Source of the DNA: Terebella lapidaria | Taxonomy: Eukaryota; Annelida; Polychaeta; Terebellida; Terebellidae | DNA length: 64,000 nucleotides | Assembly (NCBI GenBank): GCA_949152475.1 | Contig: OX424564.1 | Span: 8,494,001-8,558,000, forward strand | Reading direction: 5' to 3' | Shown: positions 54,060-64,000 of the stretch, in pieces | How the letters are laid out: every line of letters starts with the position of its first letter | Numbering within the stretch: position 1 is the stretch's first letter | Made by a program: the position numbers and the translations under genes | The notes under the pieces: model-generated | What the model was told of the DNA's origin: nothing | The model's database searches: none | The model's input: the letters and a program-made list of their open reading frames with translations, nothing else

Positions 54060-55370
54060 TGTAACGGTTTTGGGGTGTTCCCAAAAGCTCCCCAAGGTAA
54101 TTCGTGTATATTTTGTGATATTACAGTTGAATAACGGTTTATTAAAGTGTATATGTGTTAAAAGGTTCATAGGTTATATATTGATGATTTTAGAAAGGTG
54201 TTCCGCCTTGGAACTTGGAGTAATTCAATGTTGGTAAAGCCGGAAACGGAACCGGAACCGGAGACGGAACCGGAGACGGAGCCGGAGACGGAGTCGGAAC
54301 AATGGAGTACAAAAACGTAATGACGTTATTTCCGGAAGGTCATGTGATCAGCCTCATTTTCGGTTTAAAATGTGACGTGTCAGCCACTGATTGGTTCTAG
54401 TATGTTTTTGGAAATTCCGGAAAAATCAGTGTTTTGGCGGACTATGACGTCACAATAGGTTGGTCACGTGATGTGGGTCTCAGGTCTATAAAAGCCCCCG
54501 CTTCGGCGGGAACGGCGGAGTTGGTGTCCTGACGTCGACCTGTGCAGACCCCTTCTCCCATAGCAGAGTGCTCCCTTGCTCCGGCTTGAGTCATGCAGAT
54601 GATTACAGTTTATGTCTTCCGACGGTACACTTGGAGAAATAAATCTGAAAACTTATTCCGGGTTGTTTTTCCGTGTTCGTTAGGGAACTTGGAAATTATG
54701 CTTAAGTTAAAGTAAACGGATAAGAAAGTAATACGGAGAAGAAGGGAGACAAGTTAACGGTCGGTTAAGACAAAGTTTAACGTCTGAGGGTGATCCAGAA
54801 CCCAGATCACTGGAGAAGAAGACGGAGGTGGAAGCAGCGGACCCACTGCGGAGGCGGTACCTGACGGAGCAGTTGCAGAGACAGGAGCAGTTGCAGTATC
54901 AGAGACGCTTCTAGGATTTCCATTTCAGGTGCAGTCGCGGTTGCAGTGGAGACAATAGCAGCGGAGCAGATGCAGAGGCAGTACCTGACGGAAAAGTTGC
55001 AGAGTCGGAGGCGGAGACGCTTCTAGATACCTCATTTCAGGTGCAGCCACAGTTGCAGAGAGGGACGGGAAACAACGGAGCAGTTGCGGAAACGGTGACA
55101 CGGCAGAGCAGTTGCAGTATCCAGAGGCGGAAACGCCACCAGATTCTTACTTTCAGGTGCAGTTGCAGATTGCAGTCGGGAGAAGAGAACGGTTGTCCAT
55201 TCCAGACCACGCTACCAACCCTTGGATACTTCTAGCTGTGATCAAGCCGCGCAAGCAGCAGTGTCCCCGGAATTTTCCGTTCCAGCTCCGGTTAACTAAA
55301 AACAGACTCAACCACCTTCCAAGAAACCGTGTTATCCAGACGTCACAGAGGGGGAAGAAACCCCGTTACA
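54060..55370 (+). repeat. 5' LTR of Gypsy element 2
   Basis: Starts TGTAACGGTTTTGGGG and ends around ccccgttaca, 7 bases before the primer binding site: about 1.31 kb. It contains a short gagacggaaccg repeat (54240-54297) and several gcagttgcag repeats in its 3' half. The 3' LTR beginning at 63338 matches it for the 662 bp visible. Confidence 0.8.
54445..54643 (+). promoter_or_regulatory. LTR promoter: CRE-like site, TATA box, poly(A) signal
   Basis: tgacgtca (54445-54452) is a perfect palindromic CRE/ATF site, ggtcacgtgatg follows, then tataaaa (54487-54493) and a downstream aataaa (54638-54643). The order fits a U3-R arrangement with initiation about 25-30 bp after the TATA box. All are also present in the 3' LTR. 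Confidence 0.6.
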
Positions 55371-58300
55371 AACTTTTTGGTGGCAGCGGTGGGATCATCT
55401 GCAGTATGACTACTAGACGAGGCAAATTGGTGGAACAGCAGCTGAAGGCAGCCGTGCCGGACACGGAGCAGCCAGCAGGAGCAGTAGGAGCTGAGCCGTT
55501 GCAGTTGCCGGTTGCAGATAAAGGAGCAGTTGGACCTGCAGTGCAGAAGCCGATGCAGCCGGAGGAGCTACCCGGAAGACAGAAAGCAGCTGCAGAGGAG
55601 CCTCCACGAGTCCTCCGAGCGGTGCAGCCTGCGGAGCAGTTTGCGGAAGCGGAAATAAATTTTCCGGATCAGGCTGGTGACAGGGAGCAGGATGCAGAAC
55701 CGGAGGGCGGTGAAAATCTGGTAGATAACCTGACCAGACTCTTGGCTACACAAATGGAGGTGTTCCAGCAGCATTTGGCGGTGACAGAGAAACAGAATCA
55801 GGCGGAGACAGCGCAGAGATCAGCGCCGAAAGCAGGAGTAGCTAGGCTGATGACCTATGACGGGTCCGACCCATGGCCAGAATATGAGGCACATCTTTTA
55901 GAGTACGCCCGGTTCTACCAATGGACGGAAGAGGAGAAGGCACTGAACATGTGTGTTAGCCTGAGGGGCAACGCATGAAGCATCCTACTGGACCTGTCCG
56001 CAGAGCAGCGACAGAGTTTTGATACGGTTGTGGCAGCGCTGAAACAGCAGTTTTATCCGGGAGAAAAGACCTTTGTATTCCAGGCGGAGTTGCAGACCCG
56101 GAAATTGCTGCCGGAGGAGGAGCTGTCTGAGCTGGCCAGGGATATCCACAGCAAGACCCGGTTGGCGTACCCTAAGGCAGATCCGGTGACGATGTAAGTG
56201 CTCATGAAGATGCACTTCTGCAACAGTCTTACCAACAGGGATATGCGGTTGTCGGTGCTGAAAAGTCACCCGGAGACGCTGTCGCAGGCTTACGAAAGAG
56301 TACGAAAGCATAATGAAGACGGACAGTAGCAGAACATCAGAGCGGCACCAGACAAGGCAGTTGAATGCGGAGCCGGAGTGGAGCCAGCAGATGGGAGAGC
56401 TGAAAAAGCAGGCGGATCAAACGCAGCAGCAGTTGGCGGACCTGATGATCCAGGTTAAAGAGGCAGTTAGTAAGCAGCAACAGCAGCGCGGTTCCAGAGC
56501 AGATTTAGAGTGCTTTAACTGCGGCCGGAAGGGGCATTTCGCCCGAGATTGCAGACTCCCGAGACAACGGCGGCAACCACAGCAGCAGCAGCAGCCACAG
56601 CAGCAGCAGCAACAGCAGCAAGTGCAACAGCAGCAGGAAAACTAGAGCGGGTCTCGGAGAAGGAGAATACCGAGACCCGGAAAAGAGGACACCCCCATAA
56701 CCGGCAGGTGGTTCACGGATCCGGTCCTAGGGGAGAGGTAGGCATGTGTGTGACAGGCAGAATTTGCGGAGAACCGGTAACGCTGATAATCGACAACGGC
56801 AGCACAGTCACCATGCTGAACCATCAAACCTGGGAACGGATCCGGAAACCAGGAATGAAGCTGAAGCGGTCTCCGATTCGTCTTTCCATGGTGGACGGAA
56901 GCAGCATCCGGACATACGGCCGGAAAGAGCTCCCTCTCAACATCGCTGGGGTAGCGGAAAACGTTTCGTTCGAGATAGCGGACTGCAAAGATGAGGGGAT
57001 ACTGGGAATGGATCTTATTCGTTCCCGGATCTCCGGAATCAACTTTGACCGGATGACCATGCAGATGGGCAGCCAGGAGGTGTTCCTCACTATGTTCGAG
57101 CAGGCAAGAGAGCCGTTTCCAATCAACGCTGTAGCAGACTACCAAATTCCACCAGAAACGGAACAGCTGATAATAGGACAGGCAGACAGTGTCCGGGAGG
57201 CTGAAGGAGTTCTAGAAATGACCCAAGAACCGTCGGAGAAAAGACAATGGCTGATCAGGCACCGTTCCTGTCCGAGTTATCAACGTGTTGGAGGAGCCGG
57301 TAATCATCAAGAAGGGAGCGCAGTTGACGACAATGACCACACTAGCAGCCGGTTGTAGTATTGTTCCAGTGGCAGAGCAGAGCAGAAAGGTGCAGTTCTC
57401 TCCGGAGACGGAGGCCGGACGGAATTGGAGCAGTTACGAGAAGCTGAGGCAGTTAGCAGAGCAGACCCAGGATGCAGTGCTGAGACACTACCGAGCGAAA
57501 ATAACCGATCTCCTGTTCCGGAATAAGCAGACCTTCAGCGGTGACACCGGAGAGCTGGGGCAGACTAACGTGGTACAGCATAGCATCAACACGGGTAACC
57601 ACCGGTCGATTAAGCAGCCAACCAGACGGATTCCGCTGGACAAAAGGGAGCTGGTGAGCAGTCTGATCCAGGAGATGAAAGATAAAAATGTCATTGAGGA
57701 TAGCAGTAGTCCGTGGGCTTCTCCAATTGTTCTGGTTAAGAAAAAGGACGGAGCTACCCGGTTCTGTGTTGACTACCGGCGGTTGAATGTGGTCACGGAA
57801 AAAGATGCTTGTCCGTTGCCAAGGATTGACGACACCATAGCAGCCTGTGCAGATGCCAAGTGGTTCTCCACTCTCGACCTGACCAGTGGATACTGGCAGG
57901 TCGGGATGGACGAAGACGCACGGAAAAAGTCGGCATTTTGTGTGCCAGGAGGCCTGTACCAGTTCAAAGTAATGAGCTTCGGTTTGTGCAATGCTCCGGG
58001 TACATTTGAGCGGTTGAGGGAGGCAGACCTGAAAGTAAAGCCGTCTAAATGCAGATTCTTCCAGCCGGAGGTATCCTTCCTCGGACACATAGTCGGAAGA
58101 GATGGGATCCGAACCGACCCAGAGAAGACGGAGGCAGTGCGGAAGTGGCGGACACTTACCAACCTGACGGAGCTGCGCAGTTTTCTGGGACTATGTTCCT
58201 GCTACCGAAAATTTGTGCCAAAATTCTCCAAAGAGCAGCCCCGCTGAACCGGTTAACAGAAAAAGGAGTACCGTTCCGGTGGCAGACAGAACAAGAGCAG

Positions 58301-60781
58301 GCGTTTGCAGAGCTGAAGAACCGCCTAGTGACGGCACCAATTCTCGGTTATCCGAGGGAACAGGGCAGATACATCCTAGACACGGACGACAGTGATACCG
58401 GGCTGGGGGCAGTACTGTCACAGAAGCAGGGTAACCAGGAAAGGGTAACAACTTACCTGAGCCGCAGCCTAACCAAAGAAGAACGCCGGTACTGCGTAAC
58501 CCGGAAGGAGCTCCTGGCGGATGTGTATGCAGTACAGAAGAATAAACAGTAATTGCTGGGACGATATTTCCTACTCCTCATGGACCACGGCAGTCTCACC
58601 TGGCTAATGAATTTTAAGGAGCCCCAGGGCCAGGGTGCGCGGTGGATCGAGCTCCTGAGCGAGTTTCACTTCGACAGAACACCGCCCTGGCCGAATTCAT
58701 AATAACGCGGATGCCCTGTCAAGAAGTCCGTGCAGCCAATGCGGGAAAATCGACTGGAAACAAGCCAAGATTGACGCCTGGAACTATGGAGAAAGGATAC
58801 GGCAGACCCGGAGCGAGGAAACTCCACAACCCAAGCTGAGGAAGGGGGGACGCCGGAGGCGGTCGCGGAGGTCATCTAGGAAAGCGGACTTGGCCGAGAC
58901 AATGGAGGTGGCAGACGCGGATGGAGAGAAAGCTGTTCCAGACAAGGCGGTGGCGGTTGCGGTGAAGGCGGAGGCAGAGTAAGCTGTTCCAGGCAAGGCG
59001 GTGGCGATTGCGGTAAAGGGAAATGCGGAGAAAGCTGTCCCAAGAAAGGCGGTAGTGGTTGCAGAGAAAGCAGATGCGGAAAAAGCTGTTGCAGAGCAGA
59101 GTAGGCTGGCGGAAAATGCAGAAAAAGAAACCATGCTGGGGCAGAAGTATCAACCGGCTGACCTGCGGAGAATGCAGCAAGCAGAACCTTGGTACCCTCT
59201 GGTAGCAAGGCTGATCGACGGAAGCGGAATATCCGATAGTGCAGGCTTTTCCAGCTTGAGCGCTGAAGAGAAAGTGCTGTACGGAATGCGGAAGACTTTG
59301 CTGAAAGTCGACGAGCGCTGAAGGAGTCGTCTACCGGAAGTGGAAAATAGCAGAAGGAATTAGCCGAATGCAGTTGATAACACCGAAGGAGCTGAGACAG
59401 GAGATTTTCCATCTGGCCCATCAGAGCCAGACGGGAGGACACCTCGGGAGCAGAAGGATGGCAGCTAGCATTCGACGGAGATATTTCTGGCCGGCCATGA
59501 TGCGGGACATAAAGCAGTGGGTGCTGAGCTGCGACGAATGTGCGTCAAGAAGTATGAAGAATCTACGGAGGTCTCCTATGCAGAAGTACCGAGTAGGAGC
59601 ACCAATGGAGTGGGTGGCAATGGACGTGATGGGTCCGTTACCTAAATCCACCAGAGGGAACTGGTACATCCTGGTAATCGGTGATTACTTTCCGAAGTGG
59701 TTAGAGGCGTACCCCATGCCGAATCAGGAAGCGGGTACGGTTGCGGACATTTTCGTCAACCAGTTTGAGGCGCGGTACGGCATCCCGATGGAGATCCACA
59801 CCGACCAAGGCAGAAATTTCGAGTCCGACTTGCTGAAGAATGTTTGCAGAATCCTGGGGATTCACAAGAAACGGACAACAGCCTTCCGACCTCAGTTGAA
59901 AGATTGAAAGATTCAACCGGACGCTGCAACAGATCCTGAGCCTGTACGTGAGCGAGCAGCAAACCAATTGGGACCAACTAGTTCCGTTGGCAATGGCAGC
60001 TTACCGGAGTACCCCGCAGGAAACAAACGGGCAGAGTCCCAACTTGCTGATGCTGGGCAGAGAAGTCAACACTCCGGTAGAATTGCTGATTGTCAGAAGG
60101 CCGGGCGAATCAACAGTAGAAGTAACAGAGTATGGCAGTCAGCTCTGGGAGCGACTAGAAGCAGTTTACAAGGCGGTTTGGGAGAAATCTGGCAGAAAAA
60201 TGGAAAGGCAGAAGAAGCTGTATGACCGACGGAAGGTCGACAGTCAATTCCAGCCAGGAGACCGAGTGTGGATGGCGGTTAAAACAGGAAAAAGGGGAAT
60301 GCACCCAAGTTGCAGAGGAAGTGGAGCGGACCGAAGCTGGTGCTGAGCAGATTTACTGACATGACCTACGAGATTGCAGAGAGTGAAAATCGGCAGAAGG
60401 TGGTTCACTTCGATTTGCTGAAACCCTATCTTGGGGTCACCCGAGATGGATGAAGCGGAGAATGGCGGATTCCTGGAGGCAGACGGAACCGTCAAAGGAG
60501 GAAAACGTTCCGGAGGCGGAACAGTTGGTCTCTGAGTCAGACACGGACTCGGAGTAAAGCCACAGAGGACGTAGAAGTGTAGGAAGAGGGTGTGAGCTGT
60601 AGAGCAGAGGACGGAGATAGCTGAGACCCTGGTAAAACGTTGAGTTCCGGCAGAATGCGACCGCAAGAGGATGGAACAGTATGCAGTGCTGATTCCGGAA
60701 AAAGGGCGGAAAAATATGCAGAAGCGGAATGCGGTGCAGAGACCGGATAGAAGACATCCTAGAGGTTCTGACTGGGTTGAA

Positions 60782-61190
60782 CTCGTTGTCAACCAGTCAA
60801 GGGTAGCGGCCAGGGGTCCAGAAGAACCTGGGTTAGCGGTCTAGTATCTCCAGAGAAGCAGCTACACGTCTTCCGTATCAGGAGAATTAACACGGAAAAG
60901 TTTTCCGGCTGAAGACATTTATCAGGAGTTTCCACTTAGCAGAGACAGCAAACCGGCTGCAGATCGACAGCAGATCGACAGCCGGTTGAGCTCGTTGTCA
61001 ACCAGTCAAGGGTAGCGGCCAGGGGTCCAGAAGAACCTGGGTTAGCGGTCTAGTATCTCCAGAGAAGCAGCTACACGTCTTCCGTATGAGAAAAATTAAC
61101 ACGGAAAAGTTTTCTGGCTGAAGACATTTATCAGGAGTTTCCACTTAGCAGAGACAGCAAACCGGCTGCAGATCGACAGAAACGGTGAAA
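60782..61190 (+). repeat. 209-bp tandem duplication inside Gypsy element 2
   Basis: ctcgttgtcaaccagtcaag at 60782 recurs at 60991, and the match continues through cagatcgacag with very few differences. Confidence 0.85.
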
Positions 61191-61862
61191 CATCACCCCA
61201 GATAGGAAGGCGCCTCCTTCTGGACAAGAATGTATGCAGTTTCCAGTGTCGACAAGTAGTTATATCGGAGAGCAGATATGCAGTTGGCAGAGCAGTGCAG
61301 ATGGCGGAAACGCCCAACTAGCAGTCGAGATGTTCGTCTGGCAGGCAGATTCTACTAGCTGAGACTCTATTCAACCCCCCTGATGGCAGAAAGACTTCAA
61401 AACTGCAGAAACTTCGTCAGGAGAGACGGTTGAATCGAGCCGGAAAAATCCGGAAATGGCGGTTGAGCTGGAGACGGACACCTCCCGGTTAACGATTGAG
61501 TTTTCGACTACTGAAGTCACTCCTGAGGCAGCCAATCAGCATGGACCTTTTCCAGTCATGGAGCAGAAAGAGTATAAAAGGGCTTTGAAAACGGGCTCTG
61601 ACAGCAGTTGGAGAGCAGACCTCGAGCTGTGCACATCAGCAGTAAAGTGTGGCGGAATCGAATCAAGTCGACGATTTTTCCGGCAAGAAGCAGTTAGGCA
61701 GAGAAAACAACAAAGTGTTTCCCGGAAGACCACCAGTCCGGAGAAGCGGTGCAGTAGAAGCGGTGCAGTAGAAGCAGTAGCAGAAAGCGGTGGCGGACAA
61801 CAGTAGCAGATAGCAGTAGCGGCATGGCAGTAGCAGAAAGCGGTGGCAGACAACAGTAGCAA

Positions 61863-63094
61863 ATGGCAGTAGCAGAAAGTGGTGGCGGACAACCATGGCG
61901 GAGAACGGAGCCGAGCAGAGAAGCGGCATTCACCCACAAAGTCTACAAGCAGCAGCGTCAAAGAGAAGGGCAAGAGAGTGTACGACTACAAGTTCCGGCT
62001 GTTGGAGAAAGGTTCCAGCGGTGCAGCACTCGAGGTCGGTGTGGCAGATATGGCGGAATTGCAGGGCAGAGACGGAGAGGGCAGCTTTCGGACACCGGTT
62101 CTGAGAACAACTGGCAGTGGCAGAGCTGTGAGCAGTGTAATCGTCCGACCCGGAGGCGGAGCGGAAGGTAGATCCAGCGGCAGAGCGGAGATCAGAGCGG
62201 ATAGCAGAGCGGACGGCAGGGCGGATAGCAGAGCGGACAGCAGAGCGGATAGCAGAGCAGATAGCAGACCGGAGAGCAGATCGGGAGGCAGAGCGGATAG
62301 CAGACCGGAGAGCAGATCAGGAGGCAGAGCGGATACCAGGACGGATAGCGGATCCAGAAGCAGAGCTGACAGTGAGGCGGAGACCCGTGAATCTACGGAG
62401 AAGAACGTTACCGGCGACCATCCAAGCGGTGCCCAGAAGCAGAACCAGTTCCGCAGCCCGTGATGATAATGTGGAGTCTTCTGCTTCCGACCGAAGCCAT
62501 GCGGACGTGCAGAGAGCCCGGAGGAGCATCCTGATAGATCAAGCTAGAGCTACTCCCGGAATTCTTTGTCCGGTAGAGACCAGACCACGACAATCCTCTA
62601 GTGAGCGGTCCGGAAGAAGCCAGACAAGAGCACCGACACAGAGTCCACCCTACACCTTCTACCCGTTTGGCGGTCCTTCAACTCAACCGTGTCCGTCACA
62701 CTGTTTCCCGGTGAACATAGGAGGAAGAAGTGCATCTGTCTTTGCACCTGCAGTCCGGGAGGACGCCGGATACTACGCTGTGCGGTGGGGCCCAGAACAG
62801 TGGGGGCCCGTGGACATGAGAGATTCCGGCATCTACGTGGAGATCATGGAGCAGAGGGAGTCACCGTTTGGACTCGTCCCAACACGTCAGATTGTCCGGA
62901 TCCATGATTGGTCCGTCCGGGATGAGCGTCTCCGTAATGGGTTCTACGTGCCACCCCAGTGGAGTCTTCATGATCCCGATCTTCTCCCGGTTGATGCCCA
63001 TGGGACAAGCTTCGGACGACCGTTGGTTCCGCATACGATTCCGCCTCGACCGCTGTCCAGGAGCAGTTCGCGCCGCGATACTGGTGGACAGTAA
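61863..63094 (+). other. Additional reading frames after integrase in Gypsy element 2
   Basis: Overlapping open frames of 194 and 240 codons lie between integrase and the 3' LTR. The first ends in an Arg/Ala/Asp/Ser repeat (RADSRADSRAD and similar) from a 12-bp minisatellite at about 62180-62330. The second has a low-complexity start and a more protein-like end (GYYAVRWGPEQWGPV, IHDWSVRDERLRNGFYVPP). No signal peptide, membrane helix or fusion motif was seen, so there is no reason to call it an envelope. Function unknown. Confidence 0.5.
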
Positions 63095-63337
63095 CCGTCG
63101 CAAGTCGTCGCAAGAAGAAGAAAGAAGAGCCGTTTCACAGATCCTAGTATAGATAAGAGTTAAAAAGTGGGAAACGGAGCAAGCAAGATATCCGGGTACG
63201 GTAACCGTAAAATTAGTTAAGAGATACCAGTACCCGGATCACGGAAACAATTTGTGTTTGTGTTACGGACAATTTATCGGTTAATGATTTGTGTATATGA
63301 ATCTGTTCGGGACGAACAGAGTTTAAGGAAGGGGGAG

Positions 63338-64000
63338 TGTAACGGTTTTGGGGTGTTCCCAAAAGCTCCCCAAGGTAATTCGTGTATATTTTGTGATATT
63401 ACGGTTGAATAACGGTTTATTAAAGTGTATATGTGTTAAAAGGTTCATACGGTTATATATTGATGATTTTAGAAAGGTGTTCCGCCTTGGAACTTAGAGT
63501 AATTTAATGTTGGTAAAGCCGGAAACGGAACCGGAACCGGAGACGGAACCGGAGACGGAGCCGTAGACGGAGTCGGAACAATGGAGTACAAAAACGTAAT
63601 GACGTTATTTCCGGAAGGTCATGTGATCAGCCTCGTTTTCGGTTTAAAAGGTGACGTGTCAGCCACTGATTGGTTCTAGTATGTTTTTGGAAATTCCGGA
63701 AAAATCAGTCTTTTGGCGGACTATGACGTCACAATAGGTTGGTCACGTGATGTGGGTCTCAGGTCTATAAAAGCCCCCGCTTCGGCGGGAACGGCGGAGT
63801 TGGTGTCCTGACGGCGACCTGTGCAGACCCCTTCTCCCATAGCAGAGTACTCCCTTGCTCCGGCTTGAGTCATGCAGATGATTACAGTTTATGTCTTCCG
63901 ACTGTACACTTAGAGAAATAAATCTGAAAACTTATTCCGGGTTGTTTTTCCGTGTTCGTTTGGGAACTTGGAAATTATGCTAAAGTTAAAGTAAACGGAA
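63338..64000 (+). repeat. 3' LTR of Gypsy element 2 (incomplete in window)
   Basis: Begins directly after the polypurine tract with TGTAACGGTTTTGGGG and runs to the window edge, matching the 5' LTR with about 2 percent differences. By the length of the 5' LTR it should continue for about 650 bp beyond the window. Confidence 0.9.

Larger units (their letters stand above)
54060..64000 (+). mobile_element. Ty3/Gypsy LTR retrotransposon 2 (broken, 3' LTR leaves the window)
   Basis: Element of at least 9.9 kb. Parts in order: 5' LTR (54060 to about 55370); primer binding site tggtggcagcggtgggat at 55378-55395, matching the 3' end of a tRNA-Leu; gag (about 55406-56643) with zinc knuckle CFNCGRKGHFARDC and a Gln-rich tail; protease (about 56735-57100, IIDNGSTVTML); reverse transcriptase (about 57590-58050, SPWASPIVLVKKKDG); RNase H (about 58360-58640); integrase (59368-60350, HLGSRRMAASIRRRYFW, HTDQGRNFES); then 2.9 kb with additional reading frames; polypurine tract aaggaagggggag (63325-63337); and 3' LTR from 63338. 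About 14-15 differences between LTRs over 660 bp (about 2 percent) indicate a young insertion. It is nevertheless broken, with roughly half a dozen or more breaks. Confidence 0.9.

Overview
This is a 64-kb window of animal nuclear DNA made up almost entirely of repeats and mobile elements. I found no intact host gene, rRNA, convincing tRNA or CRISPR array. The element mix (Ty3/Gypsy LTR elements, tyrosine-recombinase/DIRS-like remnants, an L1/Tx1-type LINE, Tc1- and pogo-like DNA transposons, many foldback MITEs, and a Helentron-like element with an expandable satellite core) points to an invertebrate. A marine lophotrochozoan such as a mollusc or brachiopod is my best guess, but the species is inference only.

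Layout. 1-3335: two abutting minisatellites, one with a 729-bp higher-order block, one with a 66-bp unit. 3336-8900: (TAA)n, a decayed Tc1/mariner-like element with perfect 22-bp TIRs, a hAT-like MITE packed with short palindromes, a foldback MITE and a pogo-like transposase C-terminus. 9155-17585: two near-identical tyrosine-recombinase elements in inverted orientation about 5.9 kb apart, the interval holding foldback MITEs, a degenerate tandem array and a palindrome insert. 17790-20790: G/C-rich MITE ends, an exact 265-bp tandem duplication, and a second palindrome-packed MITE. 21330-25832: Helentron-like copies, one of them cleanly inserted into a LINE 3' end, then a broken member of an uncharacterised multi-copy metazoan gene family. 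25835-29860: another palindrome array and a DIRS-like RT/RNase H fossil. 30819-33252: a Helentron-like copy whose 133-bp unit is expanded to about 14 copies. 33253-37215: foldback DNA, a 21-bp minisatellite and a further Helentron-like copy. 37216-46203: a Ty3/Gypsy element (LTRs about 5 percent diverged). 46207-50257: a LINE with an uninterrupted 1,052-codon ORF2 preceded by an ORF carrying the C-terminal half of a NADAR domain. 50262-54059: nested LINE and Helentron-like debris. 54060-64000: a second Ty3/Gypsy element with LTRs over 1.3 kb, about 2 percent diverged, extra reading frames after integrase, and a 3' LTR running off the window.

Most notable points: (1) the NADAR-type ORF upstream of the LINE endonuclease/RT ORF; (2) the satellite core of the Helentron-like family, in which most units carry a perfect DR1 nuclear-receptor site (AGGTCA-N-AGGTCA) flanked by TCAAGGTCA half-sites; (3) five unrelated short-palindrome arrays, mostly filling small elements; (4) the inverted pair of tyrosine-recombinase elements with a lox-like palindrome at their tails. 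Identifications rest on reading motifs by eye and on recalled family patterns; no database search was run.
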